This document shows positions 47,807-64,000 of a stretch of DNA of 64,000 nt, one piece after another. The notes under the pieces are model-generated. The model saw only the letters and a list, made by a program, of their open reading frames with translations, made no database searches and had not been told where the DNA came from. Each line of letters opens with the position of its first letter. Positions within the stretch are counted from its first letter, which is position 1. The stretch is from the NCBI GenBank assembly GCA_037178855.1, contig JASJZC010000007.1:3348001-3412000 (forward strand). The letters run 5' to 3'. A program made the translations under genes and the position numbers. The stretch comes from Oscheius sp. JU75 (taxonomy: Eukaryota; Nematoda; Chromadorea; Rhabditida; Rhabditidae).

Positions 47807-50800
47807 ATGATAGTATTATGGAGGGTGGCAGCAGGAGTCCTGCTGCCACTGGTACCCACACTGGCAGTTTTCGGCAACTTTCTCGTTATATTAGCCGTTT
47901 TCCAAGACCGCGTCCTACAGACGGTCACCAATATGCTTATTGTCAGTCTAGCCGTATCTGATCTTATGGTAAGTCTTTGAAAATCTCTTGTTGACAGGTC
48001 TCCTTAATCGGCGGTACATAACAAAGCTAAGTGGCACCAAGTGGAGAGATTTTGGGGGACACACAGACCTGGAATGGGGTCCTTCTTTCCTCCCGAGGGA
48101 GCTGCACGTGTTCAGTTCCACCCAATCTCGAGACAGCACAGCAAAAGAACAACCGAGTGCCCCGGAAATGCATATCCAATAGCACGAGAGTCCAAATGCA
48201 AATACGCTAACTATGCACTTGGGATTTATAATTGTTGCGTTGTTTCCGTAATTGCGGAACTGTTGTTTGCGAGGGTCTTTCGTTCTACTCTTCCTAAATT
48301 GACGATAAATAAGGCGTCTTGGGATCTCCTTTGTGCCCTCGTTCAGCGGGATACGTACTTTTGAATTCTGGTGTCCAATTGGGCCTCGAGGTTGAACTTG
48401 ACAATGCGCATGTGTGACGTTGTAAGATTGTTTCCAAAGACCAGAAGTGAGAGACAGGAGGAGTACACTATCTCTTTTCCAGGTAGCCCTTTTCGTCATG
48501 TCTTTTGGAGTCTACTACGAGGTTTGGCATAAAGGAATTAAAATAATGCTTATCCTATTATAGTGGAACGGCTTCAAGTGGCAGATTGGGCACTTCCTTT
48601 GTCATCTTTATTTGGCGTGTGACGTCATCTGCTCTACTGCCTCCATCCTCAATCTTCTAGCCATATCTCTTGACAGGTAATGCGTGTCAACCGTAAAACA
48701 TGCAAAAATTTCTGCAGATATATGGCCATATCACATCCAATTTCATATGCTCAAGTGGGTACCAGCAATAGACGAGCCGTCACCTCGCTTTGTATAGTCT
48801 GGGGCGTATCAATTATTGTTGGTACTCCGTTATTATTTGGAGTGAATCCTATGGAAAACGAGGTGAGTTACTCGATCATGCATGAAGCGGGATGTGTCAA
48901 AAGTCCGGTGTGGCTTCTCTCCGCGGGACTCTCTCGCCTTACACACACAACCTGAGAATATAAATTGAGTCGTAGGATACATTCATGAGCACGGGCTCAT
49001 TCTTCAACCTGGCGGGACCGAGACAGAAGGGGTCCTACCTCGGGAGCTTGCTATTTATCTACGGGGACAATCATGGATTTCGTTGTCTCATTCAGATTAC
49101 CTCGGGATGTCCTCGCCCATTACAATTACCCAGGAATTCCCTGGGGTGCTAGTGACCGCCTCGTGGCAGCTCCAAATATGCACACGTAAACCGGGAAGTC
49201 ACACTCAAGGAGAGGGAGGAGAGCAATGTAGATAGCTCATTAAGTAGCAAAACAATGACTGCGATTGCTTGCTGCTTTTTTTCAAAGAGAGTCGCATCAA
49301 AAAGCAGCGTCTTCTAGGACTGCTTGCAAAATTTAATCGCATTAGAAATTTCCATGTTTTCAGATATACGTAGAATCGTTTCGAATTAGATAAAACCTTT
49401 TGTGCTGATTCATTGTTTTTCAGCAATGCGAGCTAGGGAATCCTTATTTCAATGCAATTTCTTCCGTCTTTTCTTTCTTCCTCCCGTGTGCCACCATGAT
49501 ATGTCTGTATACGGTGGTCTTCAAGCGACTTCGAGCACGAGAACGCGCTCGTAGTCAACGCCATGCTACTAATAAAAAAGAAAATGATAAGGTTGGTTCA
49601 TCCTTAGATCAGTTCAAATAGTCCCGTTTCAGATTAGTAGTGCTCTCCTTGGAGGAGCCAGTTTTGCTAGGCAAATGGGAAAACATTTTAAGAATAGAGC
49701 GGATCAAATCGTGCTAGAAAACAGCTTTCAGGTACGTTCTATGCTATTCAGACTTTTACTCGTTTATGAAAAAGGAGCGTCACAGTCGCTAGAAGCTGCT
49801 GTCACGAGCAGATGCAGTATTTACGGAACATCCTGTCAGACGCAGTGGTTTCAAAATAGATGCCTCTTTCCCCTTGCTGGTGACTGTGGGGACTAAGAGA
49901 TTTCATCCGGGTGGGCTAGATTAGACAAAACACCTCAACCCACATGACTCATTTGATTTTCACTCATGTAATGCGATTCAACTCCTGGAAACGAAATTTA
50001 TGTGTTGGTCCCAACACGAAAAGCAGATTTAGGACAAATCTTGGTGTGCGCTGTGGTTGTAATCAGTTTTGAATTGATGACATAGAGCTAAATGTGTGGA
50101 AAACGTCAAAGACAACACAAAAAAGGAAATTTGTTTTCAGACATCTTCGTTCCCGACGGTGTCCGAGTCGTCTGACGACATTTCTTCCCTAACGCCGATG
50201 CCAACCGATCTCAATTTTGGTCCAACCACACTTCTAGAACAAAGAAAGAAAATTGCAGAATCCGAATCGCTTCCTGTCATGACGATCATGAACGGCAACT
50301 GTAAGTAACTCAATAGGGAGACCCAAGGATTGTTTCAGTGAAAAGCAAACTGATAACGAATTGCACAGACGTCGTTCAAGATGAAGATGTTAAAGCAACA
50401 CCAGCTTCTGATGATCTCTTAACAAGGTTGGTATTAGCAAATGCTATGACTGTCTAAATTTATTTCCTCTTTCACTGAGCGTTCAATGCAGGGGAATGGG
50501 TGTCAGACGGATGTTCCGTGTCGAGCCTGTATAAAGGACACACAGTATGGACGACTCTATTGAACGCGCAATTGAATTAGTTGAAGCAACTGGTGGATGT
50601 CCAATCTGCAGGCCTAGGGACGCAGTATTGGCGCTCAAGCAGAACACACCGCTTAAAGAAGGGGCACTTTGCTTCAATAGTGTAGTTATGAGTGAGATTC
50701 AGTTCCAGGTCGTTCGGCGATGATCTGGAGGAACTCTTCCCCTTCATTGATTGTGGAGCAATCAGTCCCAAATCCTCGAAAGAAGACTTGGCTGAGGAAA

Positions 50801-51666
50801 AGATTGAAGTGAAGGTCCTGTCAAATTCTGTTCCAATCATCCATCACACAGAGAGGAGGATATCCCAATCTTTGAGGGTAGGATTTTGTATTCGTGACCG
50901 AAACTAAACAGTGTTCCAGTTGAGTGAACCTCGTCGCGCTCAACAGAAGCAGATATTCTCAGAAGGTTTTCGAAACGGTTCCATCAAAAGAAAAGTGACC
51001 GATGTTTTTTCATTGCCGCCTCGTTCAAGTCTACTCCATGTTCAAACAATGGACGATATGGCAAAAGTAAATATGGAAACGTTAGTAACTCATCGTGGTT
51101 CAGGTCCATAAAACGACGATGCCAACAAAAACGAAAAGTTTCGTAGATTTTTTGAATGCCGATGACTGTACCTTTACTGATTCGATGAGGATATGTAAAG
51201 ACCAATTGTGGAATAGGTAAGCAATACGCATGCTTCGAACCAAACTATCTCAGAGTAACTGGCTGGAAAACGAGACCAAACAGGCAAATGATGAAGAAGG
51301 CATCTAAACAAATGCGACGAGAGCATAAAGCGACTGTCACACTGGCTGTGGTTTTAGGTGAGTTAGTCGCTCCGTACAAGAATAGGAAGTTTTTCAGCCG
51401 TTTTCCTTGTCTGCTGGCTGCCCTTCTTCACTCTGCACCTGTTCAACTCTGTCTGTGCGATAGTACGTGACAATCCACAAGGATGTCTTCCAATGTTGCC
51501 AATGTTTCTATCAACATGGCTAGGATAGTGAGTTACTTTCTGTTCTAAAATAAATTTCGGTTTCAGTCTCAATTCTTCCCTCAATCCTCTCATCTACACG
51601 ATCTTTGACCAACGATTCCGACGAGCCTTCCGCAATGTTCTCAGCTGTGGCATGTCAAAGAAATAG
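47807..51666 (+). CDS. D2-like dopamine receptor (DOP-2/DOP-3 type biogenic amine GPCR)
   Basis: TM1-TM2: [14 protein letters not shown], then [15 protein letters not shown]3 carries the amine-binding Asp and [18 protein letters not shown], then [15 protein letters not shown]5 has the catechol-binding serines: [16 protein letters not shown]3 is very long (hundreds of residues, Ser/Glu-rich). TM6 is [20 protein letters not shown] followed by [15 protein letters not shown]7: [20 protein letters not shown], with a very short tail ([10 protein letters not shown]). Long IL3 plus short tail and the [11 protein letters not shown] junction are D2-like, so Gi/o coupling is expected. Introns are much longer than elsewhere here: about 515 nt (47970-48483), 560 nt (48862-49423) and 400 nt (near 49730-50140). 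The ATG given follows a TTTTCAG acceptor by 9 nt; a further N-terminal exon is possible, since the extracellular N-terminus would otherwise be very short. Confidence 0.9.
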
Positions 51667-52514
51667 CTCTCCTCTTCTCCAATTGTGATCAACTGCTGCT
51701 ATAGCAGTTTTGTGGGTATTGCATTTTAACCCCCGTGTCATAATATCATCCATTTCTGAAACCGGTACTGAACATTTCCTAGTGTCAACTATAAAGAGAT
51801 CTCCAAATAAAGATCTATTTACCCGTATGAATTTAAACCTGCTTTGTGGTTAGTCTACGCAAGTATGAAGCGCGAAAGGTGATACGTTGTTGGCGACTTT
51901 ACCGGGCATACCGTGTCTAGAGGTCAACGGTCCGGTTGTTTGCTCAAGGCTTCCGGCGTGTATGACTTGTTTCGATGGACTGTTTATAGTCCACCTTGCG
52001 GGGAAACGTTTGCCATTCCATCTCGTTGAGCTCATGCGTCTTTCTGGTTTCTGAACCAGTCTGGCCGCTACAGGCTATTTTGTAGATCATTTCCTTGTTG
52101 GCTTCACCTGTTACCAAAACTGCGCATTCCACTAGGCCACCCCTGTTGTTTGGTTTTCAGGTAATTGCGCTTGCAGAGTAGTGATTTTAAGTGGTTTTCG
52201 CTTTTTTAGCGTGTTCTGCCCACATGCCAATTTCATAAGGGAACTGGCCCAAGAATTAAGTGATAAAAAAGAAAGTGCAGACTCCGGAAGGATCGTTAGC
52301 GTGCAGACTATTTAACGTTTTTTGCCAATCTTCTTATGGCCAATCGGACCGGTCATCGCTTTCTTATTTCTCGCTCGGAAGTGACACCTAGGTTTTTGTT
52401 TGTTCAGCCTGCTGCGGTGGTGACCAACATCAATTGCCGTCTTTCATCAGAGTCTCCGGGCACTGTGCACAGGTTTCTGATCGTCACGTTCATTTCTGGC
52501 AGCCCCCTGAACGA
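51667..52514. other. intergenic: dopamine receptor 3' flank and next promoter
   Basis: About 850 bases. Holds the AATAAA at 51806-51811 and no supported coding sequence. Confidence 0.5.
51806..51811 (+). terminator. poly(A) signal AATAAA, dopamine receptor gene
   Basis: Plus-strand AATAAA about 140 nt after the dopamine receptor stop. Confidence 0.5.
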
Positions 52515-54645
52515 ATGTTGCGATGGATATCGCTTTTTCTGGCTGTTATTGTCAGAGGTAAAATACTTTGACCGACTCTTCATCTAACGACCCCTATTCA
52601 GAAGTCTGCGGTAGCTGTCCTACAAAGGAATTCATGCCCTGCGTCGTCCAGCTGAATACGCAACGTGTTCCTTTTGACACCAATATCATGCACGTCATCT
52701 TTAACATCACGACTGAAGCTAAATTGATCCACACGTGCAGGTAGGCGTCAATTGCACTTTTTCAAGTCAGCCTAATTTCTAGGGCTTACGAAAGATCGTT
52801 TCCGTGTTTTCGTCTAAGACTGACCTCATGCGGCACAAAAGCTCAAAAAACCATAATGGAACGAGGAGAGAGGCTACATGCTTTTCTTTGTGCACCATTT
52901 TCTATGCAAGTAAGAGAAAAAGGCGAACAAAAAACAAAAACATTCAGAGACAGAAGGTTTTCCTGAAATCTACTCAGTGCATCCAGTCCCTGCTGAAGCG
53001 GCCGATTGATTCAAAATGTGAAAAACCAGACAGTCTTATGACCCAAAAACTCCATTCCTGCAGGTAGAGGACAACTCGCAGTCTTTAGGCTTTCTTTTTC
53101 AGATCTAAATGCGGAAGTGATCTAACATGTAACACCAAAACTGACATTAGTGAGCTTGCAGCTTGCTTGTATCTCAGGATTGAAAAAGTCTGCGGATTTG
53201 AAGCAGCAGAATTTTACAAACAAATGCAGCAGGTTAGTGCTACTTTTACGAGGACAACGCAGAACTCAGGTAATATCTAACCGAGAGTACCCTGTCCAAT
53301 GTTCTTACACAATGAGGGGATCTACTCGGGTAATTCCAACAACTCCTGTTTTACAAACGACGGTGTCGACTACTGCCGTGACACAGAAACCGTACCAGCA
53401 GTTGAAAAAGAAGACGACTTTACCATACTACTTCAGTACGTCGTATGTCACGGTCTACCCTGAGAACTACGTGAGAAGCAATGGAATTAGTCGGAAGGAA
53501 CCACAAAGCAGAGTCAGGACACGGAATTTTTCCAAACTGTTCACTCCAATGAAGGATCCAGAAGTTCTGCCTGGAGCTAGTGTAGTCACTACTAGTTTGG
53601 CAACAAGATCGTTTTCGTTCACGATGCCATCACTTACCTCTCCAGCTCCATTGCAAACGATGACGACGCCTGTTCCAACTAAACCTGTAACAGTTGATTC
53701 CACAGTCTCACTTCCAGGAGCCAGACCCATACCCGAAACAGTTCTTTACGTACAACGGGAAGCTTCGACACCACCAATAAAAAATCACTTTCCTTCTAAA
53801 GTCTTCTCTTCTTCACCAACGGACTCGGACAAGTTCATTCCGTGGTATCACAACAACAAGGAGAGCGGCAGTGCACCTTCCAACCCAATGATTGCTCCCT
53901 TCATGGATGCCTCAGTTCATTCAACTCTTATGCCGCTGATTCTATCGAACGACTTTCCCGATGTCTCGACTATCGGAGAAGACGTCACTCCTTCTCCATT
54001 CAAGATCAATATAAATTGGCAGGACGCTCCAGAGGTAGGGTTTGCAGCAATATGATTTATAATCCCATTATTTAAGGAAAACATCTGGTACCAGCAAAAC
54101 ATCCCCCAACAGAAGAAACTGGAGCCACAAGAAAATGGTGCCTTCCAGATGGTGACTCCGATTTTGAACCATTTGAAATCACAGCCGCTCAACTTCACGG
54201 AAATGAGCAACCAGGCTAGCAATTATTTCAACGGTGGGTTTTGATTAATCTCGGGGCCAGTTGCGATGTCCTCCTTATTCCTGAGGGATGAGGCTTATCA
54301 CTCTGTGATGTTAAAATCATACACAGACATTAAACAAAATACTTTTCAGCAGCGCTCAGTGCTCTTGAATCTGTTGCAGACGAATCGAGACAAGCAACGT
54401 TGGACAATAACCCTTGGAGAACACTTATCGGTTCGTTTCCATTTTTTTGTGTTCTAATCGTCATAATAACTTTTCTTGCAACTCATTACTCGCTTGAGCA
54501 ACGCTCGCTGTTTTGCAAGATCTTCAAATGCTTGTACAAATTTTTGATTTCAGATGCTGTTGCTCCGACGATCCACAAGGTCAGCCCGAACATTATTCCA
54601 AGAATACGGCAAGAAATGGAACGGATCGAGTCACAAGGCGCATAA
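52515..54645 (+). CDS. secreted Cys-rich plus mucin-like Ser/Thr/Pro protein (CPG4/DUF19-like N-terminus)
   Basis: About eight exons, roughly 580 residues. Signal peptide MLRWISLFLAVIV. The N-terminal ~200 residues have regularly spaced cysteines (CGSCPTKEFMPC, CRAYERSFPCF, LTSCGT, SKCGSDLTC, LAACLYLRIEKVCGFEAAEF) like the nematode CPG4 or DUF19/T20D4.11-type secreted domains; which of the two is not decided. It then changes to a long Ser/Thr/Pro-rich tract (for example PTTPVLQTTVSTTAVTQK and PLQTMTTPVPTKP), suited to heavy O-glycosylation or chondroitin attachment. It ends in a charged helix (IPRIRQEMERIESQGA). No membrane span or GPI signal, so probably an extracellular-matrix or eggshell-type proteoglycan. 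Function is inference from composition. Confidence 0.65.
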
Positions 54646-54666
54646 TTTGATTTATTTGAGTGATAA

Positions 54667-54678
54667 TTTATTAATAAA
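54667..54678. terminator. back-to-back poly(A) signals for two convergent genes
   Basis: TTTATT directly followed by AATAAA gives an AATAAA on each strand, between the stop of the mucin-like gene (54645, plus) and the stop of the receptor kinase (54870, minus). The plus signal is 28 nt from its stop, the minus one about 200 nt. A shared 3'-end region is the simplest reading. Confidence 0.45.
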
Positions 54679-54869
54679 CCTGGTGCTGGACAAAGTTTAA
54701 AGGTTTTTCTTTGAAAGCATTAAGGGCAACAACTGTAATTGGCAAATGAGAATAACGAAGGATAACAACGTTGTGAGGAAATGAACAAGTATCATTTGAT
54801 ACCCGAAATAGGAGAAATGAGAAGACTAGAGTTGGACTGAAAACTGTTGTCACAAGCGATACCCGCATG

Positions 54870-59695
<4,826 letters not shown>

Positions 59696-62114
59696 AGAGG
59701 TCACGGGCCGGTCATCTAATCCTGAAACATGTGGTGATAGGTCAAAAAGTAAACAAAGACAACCGAACGAAGGCAGTAAAAACTTAAAATTGACGTGAAT
59801 GAGGGCGAAAAGAAAGGTTTACAGTGATTAGTATTAATAAGTTGTGGCCACAAGATCGTTCGATAGTAAAGGAAGGTCGTGCAGGCGATGAATCACGTGC
59901 GCAAAATGCTGCGCGCCTATCCAAAGTGGCCAGTTCGTCCTCAACAAAACAACTGTTTATGCTCAGTTCTAAACGTTGAGACTGGTCGGGAAGGCTTTCT
60001 TCCATCTGCACCTCGGATTTTGCGTGGGAGGACAAGCTTGAATCGACAATCCTACTGGCTTTTAACAACATTAGGGTTTAATGGGTTTTATCTCTTTTAT
60101 GCAGGCATGCTGCGGCGCAAAGCGCTCAAAAAGTGGAGGTCGAATGGCGGCTGCATAACAGACACATATTGTTTTTTTTTTCGTTTTCGGCTGCAGGGGA
60201 GTAGAGGAATTGAGCGGCCTAATCGAAAACAGCGGCTGTGAAATTTTTGCTGACAATGATTTTGTTCTAGTCAGATTTAAAAGTCTCAAAGAAATCAGTT
60301 CGAGGAATGTGGAGTTTCAAGAATCAATCCGAGTTTCGACAGGTGGCCAGCGCGTGCAAGGCATCTGTTACAGAAAAGGACCTAAAGATAAGACAAAATT
60401 CAAGAGGCTGAGACTGTTTGCACAAGGCAGAAACTATCTCTTTTCGAGTGTGATAGGACGAACGAAGCGTTGCGGCCGGAAAAGGACCATTTGGCGCCCA
60501 AACCTTCCGCATAAACAATTTAATTGAGTCCAATATGAACAGCCGAAATTAGAATTGGCCGGCTTAAACAATTACAATCACGTGGGCTTTTACGCGCTAA
60601 CGAGAAAAAAATCGAGTGAGGAAGTAGACATATGGTGGGAGAGTATGGTTGCCAACCAGCTGGTGAGGCTAAAGATCTTCACGGGCCGATCGCCCGTCAT
60701 TTTTTAGCGGCGTGAGCCTTCGCCTGGCGATTGCGATCAATACCCGTTATTTGTCCACTGCGAGATGTACCCTCGGGGGCATATACATCAAGAAAACTTG
60801 TCCAACGACCAAAAAATGACTCAGCAAGACCTAAAATCAGCGAAATATGAATACTTTTGAGAAAGGTCGTTGACCTGTCTAGGGAAATACGTTTCCAGAG
60901 ATAAAACGAAATCGAGTGCATCACTCAAAAAATCGGAGCCATCTAAAGACACTTTCTATAAAGAGATGGCTTCTCCGTGAACGCCTTTTGTTGACCTAGG
61001 AATTCTATACCCCGTGGACAGTGACAAGACAGTAAAAGAAGCGGAGCGTTGAACTGTTTATTTCAACACCTAAACGTGACACATATTTCACGGATAGTAG
61101 TTGTTCTCTAATGAATGATTTATTCTATGGGGATTTAACGGGAAGTGCGGCCTATGGGTAGCCCTCCTCGCGAACCGGAAACACAGCTGACTGCCCTGCA
61201 ATTTAAGCATTACTTTTCTTATTTTTTTGTGTTTACCGGAGAACACTTTAGGATGCAAAAGTCAGGATTATACGTCATAAGAACGAGACCAAACAAGGAA
61301 TTTGATATAGCGAGGCATTTGCATAAAGAATACCAGTATAAAGTATTTTAGACGCCCAGAATTAAAACGTGAAACAGTCATTGAAATCTCATAAGGAAAT
61401 ACAGCTCACATCGTTTCGTATTCGTTTCTGCGATGCACTTTGCTGATCATTCGCTCATCAACGTTTCACGAACTGGTTGAATTCAAATGAACTGGAATGT
61501 CAAAAGATGTTTCCTTTGGAAAAGTTTGTAAAAAAGTGCAGCTATGTAGAAATATTTGATCAGAAGAGAACTGCGGTTTCGAAACTAATACGAAACTCGT
61601 AAAAATTCTTAACTTTTGCAAAAGTCGGTAAACCAGTTTTGTCCCTCTTTCAGGAAATTTATCAAAGTTCAAACCTGATTTCACTAAAAACTATCTGTTC
61701 TAACTGTTTCGTACAAGCAAGTTTAAATATATTAATGTACCAAATTAAGGCCTTTGAAAAAGTCTATTTCTATTCGAAATCGAGTAGACGATTCTTTGAA
61801 TAGCGGTAGATTTCACCCATGGAACATACAACAATTAGGTTTCCTCTGAGAAATTCGCCGAGAGTGTCTGACCACTGATTACTCAGAAAAACACCCTCTT
61901 TTCAAAATGAAAGCGAATGTTGCACATAATTTTATTCTTATATAACAATTGATGTAAACAAAATTGTTTCTATTACTATTTACTGTGAGATCTAGAACTG
62001 GTGAGATGTGGGGAAAGAGACCATTCAATGAGGGCAAATTGTACATAAGCAAAGGTATAACCGAAAACCGACCGTCCAAAGACTTCAGCGACGTTCCCTA
62101 AGAGGAGCTAATCA
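59696..62114. other. 2.4 kb upstream of the receptor kinase
   Basis: Contains the 5-codon upstream ORF, a splice-acceptor-like TTTCAG about 28 nt before the kinase ATG, and open frames on both strands (59879-60241 and 60210-60527 plus) without homology or phase-consistent partners. Probably the kinase promoter and the 3' flank of the LDLa gene. Confidence 0.4.
59701..59715 (-). promoter_or_regulatory. upstream ORF (5 codons) in the kinase 5' leader
   Basis: ATG ACC GGC CCG TGA lies just after a TTTCAG acceptor and ends five bases before the kinase ATG. In a trans-spliced leader this would be the first AUG met by scanning ribosomes and could lower translation of the kinase. Inference from position only. 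Confidence 0.35.
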
Positions 62115-62827
62115 TCATACGCCGGGAATATCCCGAAGAGAGACTTTTCGGTGGCTGGTACGGTTCGAGTGGCGAGACCTTCGGTGAGAAGATCGGCTTC
62201 TGTTTCGGGATTCCCTTTTTCGGTTGAGTGATTGTCGGATTTTGGCAAGTTCCACACGGAGAGACTCGATTTCGTCAAGCTCTCTGATTACGCTGATGTG
62301 CTGTTTGCGTCGCTGAAATAGTACGTTGAGATACACTCTTTGTATGGTTATATGTAAGGTAACAAAATAACAACTCACCAGAATGTGATACTGGCAGGCA
62401 GTTTCATGCTCGTCTTCTCCTCCTGGACAGTCTACTTTTCCATCGCAGAGATCGCTTTCGGCAAGGCAGACAGGCTCAAGGCTCTTGCGAAGCTTGTACC
62501 TCTCCCCAGGGCAGGCAATTTTGTATTCTCGACCGGGACATTCGTCTAAATACGTCAGAATAAGTCGGAGTCTGCCATTTTGACTAACCTTTTGTAGGAT
62601 CGAAGTAGAAGACACCGGGGGGAGTAGCATCGGTTGGCTCCTCAGGTTTTGCGTTTCCCATTACCTTACGCAGTTGCTCTTCGGTTAGCTGTCGAACCTG
62701 AATGTTGTGTTGTCAGGATCATTTTGAATCCTTTACTTACGGCATTTCCCGTTAACGCATCCGGTTTAACATATTTGCCTGTTACAAGGCAGACGATGGA
62801 TAGCCAGAAGACAATGATGTAGTTCAT
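62115..62827 (-). CDS. secreted protein with one LDL-receptor class A module and a basic tail
   Basis: Four or five exons, roughly 170-185 residues. Signal peptide MNYIIVFWLSIVCLVTG; acceptor GGCTTACAG 13 nt before the ATG. After a short acidic spacer comes one LDLa module with six cysteines, including ESDLCDGKVDCPGGEDEHET, with the Ca-binding Asp/Glu and SDLCDG-type core intact. Then a coiled-coil-like helix (IRELDEIESLRVELAKIRQ) and a C-terminus rich in Arg and Ser (RKRESRNRSRSSHRRSRHSN) ending LRDIPGV. A single LDLa plus RS-rich tail is an unusual combination. Probably extracellular; partner unknown. Confidence 0.7.
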
Positions 62828-63483
62828 GTTGTGTGGAAGTCTGTAAGCCAAAAATTAAATTTGCTAGCGATAAGGCAAAAAGGCAAGTAGAAGGCAAGTG
62901 TAAAGGAAGATCCGAGGAGCCGACCGTTCTGGCCAGTCCGGTGGGTACCAACAGAATCTGTTCGCAACGGCAGATGGGAGGAGGGTATCTTGGGCGGAGC
63001 GTGTGACGCACTGTGATAATGTGAATGTCCCGCCCCTAGAGTGTTGCGACCGTATGTTATCATAATGGGAATCAGAACGCTGAATTGAGTTAGAAGTCGA
63101 ACAACATTCCGAGATCGCAAAAAATCAAAAAGTGCGTGTGCTGCCAATGCTAAAATTTGGAGTAGTTAAATTTGTCTCGATTTGTGAAATGATACCTAGG
63201 CCATCGAAGTAGAAGAATGTATATCGAGATCAAAAACAGACAAAAACAAGCATCGTTTCCTTTCCATATAAGCAACGGTCAAAAAGCGTTGACGACACCA
63301 AGACACCTGATAGTAACAGTAACAGGCAAGCGGAAATTTTCAAATAGCGTGACTACGCTAAATTGACGTCAAAAGACTTTAACAGTGCTAATGAACACGG
63401 CTCATTTCTTCTATTACACGCACTTTTTGATTGACTTTTGAAGTAGTCTCGTACTTCTACCTGTACTCGAGGTGAAAGTTTCA

Positions 63484-63700
63484 GAAGTTTGATCGTTGTG
63501 TGCGACTGCTAATAGCGCCGATAACTTATGATGCGGACTCGAAACAATGCCTTGTACTCTGTCCATGTGATTGTCTTGAATTTAATTACCCGGATTTACG
63601 AGAACCACATATGTTATGCGAGAAGGCATTTTTAGACAAGTTGACGCATGGGAACAAAGAAACGATGACGGAAGAAAACTGGGGAAAGTACGGTCACTGA
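63484..63700 (+). CDS. possible Cys-rich exon of an undetermined gene running off the window
   Basis: An open frame begins after TTTCAG (63478-63483) and contains FDRCVRLLIAP, then KQCLVLCPCDCLEFNYPD, and MLCEK. The C-x3-C-x-C followed by a Tyr resembles the late extracellular Cys segment of DEG/ENaC channels, but the match is short and no TM segment is visible. A donor-like GTACGG lies near 63687. A chance frame is possible. Confidence 0.25.
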
Positions 63701-64000
63701 CGTAGATTTATAAGATTTGGCAGACTGTTTTCGTCTTTTTTTAAACTTTATCTCTTTAGGTAATTGTAAAGCGTTTTACAAAAGCAAGTTTGAGTTGGAC
63801 TGATCTGCTCTTCTCGAACAGTTAGAATTATCTCGCCGTTGAACACGAATAGAACCGACGAACTTTCCACTTAAACAATATTAAATCTGAACCGAACCGA
63901 ACATCAACAAACTTTTAATTGACAGTTTCCCAGTAGCATGATACCATTCTTCAAGATAACCTTGTACTTTGACCTACTGGGGCAAAGATCGGAGCAGTCT

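Noticed and set aside
47948-48499. 183-codon minus-strand frame as a real gene
   Set aside because: It lies almost wholly within a dopamine-receptor intron and overlaps its coding exon borders; no domain seen. Kept only as a finding about the intron.
63578-63606. 11-base match (TTTAATTACCC) to the nematode spliced leader SL1, hinting at an SL RNA gene
   Set aside because: The rest of the leader and the following donor sequence do not match, and no Sm site or stem structure is visible; it lies inside an open frame.

Overview
The window is nuclear DNA from a nematode, most likely a chromadorean/rhabditid. Four things support this: genes broken into many small exons; introns mostly 33-50 nt long with TTTTCAG-type acceptors; splice acceptors lying a few bases before several start codons that have no recognisable upstream exon, as expected for spliced-leader trans-splicing; and nematode-flavoured families (a supernumerary nuclear receptor, a DUF1248-type acetyltransferase, a sex-peptide-receptor-like GPCR, a saposin-like peptide with GATA sites). 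I cannot name the species. All gene models were joined by hand from splice signals and reading phase, so exon edges are approximate unless stated.

Layout. 0-8 kb, minus strand: a very long CoREST-type ELM2/SANT corepressor (11-5530) and a Cys-loop ligand-gated channel subunit (6128-7837). 8-15 kb, plus strand: a secreted M13 neprilysin (8359-11056) diverging from the channel gene, a gene-poor stretch, then an ENPP6-like phosphodiesterase whose zinc ligands are largely lost (13480-15212). 15-21.5 kb, minus strand: a DUF1248/GNAT-like protein, a small ORF just behind it, and a nuclear hormone receptor. 21.5-31 kb is sparse: a hidden 87-residue signal-anchor peptide gene (minus), a secreted proline-rich protein (plus) and an unrecognised aromatic-rich protein (plus). 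31-42 kb, minus strand: acetoacetyl-CoA synthetase, a saposin-like secreted protein with TATA and GATA elements, an F-box/LRR protein, and a second hidden secreted-protein gene. 43-55 kb, plus strand: a sex-peptide/myoinhibitory-type GPCR, a D2-like dopamine receptor with long introns, and a Cys-rich plus mucin-like secreted protein. 55-63 kb, minus strand: a MET/RON-like receptor tyrosine kinase (Sema-PSI-IPT-TM-kinase) converging on the mucin-like gene, then a single-LDLa secreted protein. A Cys-rich exon near 63.5 kb may begin another gene.

The genes do not form one pathway. There is a loose concentration of neuronal signalling genes (ion channel, peptidase able to clear neuropeptides, two GPCRs), but in a nematode genome this may be chance. 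The most interesting points are the predicted catalytically dead ENPP, the CoREST with about 1,000 extra N-terminal residues and a CxxC...CxxC finger between its SANT domains, two small secreted-protein genes visible only after splicing, and introns near the lower size limit.
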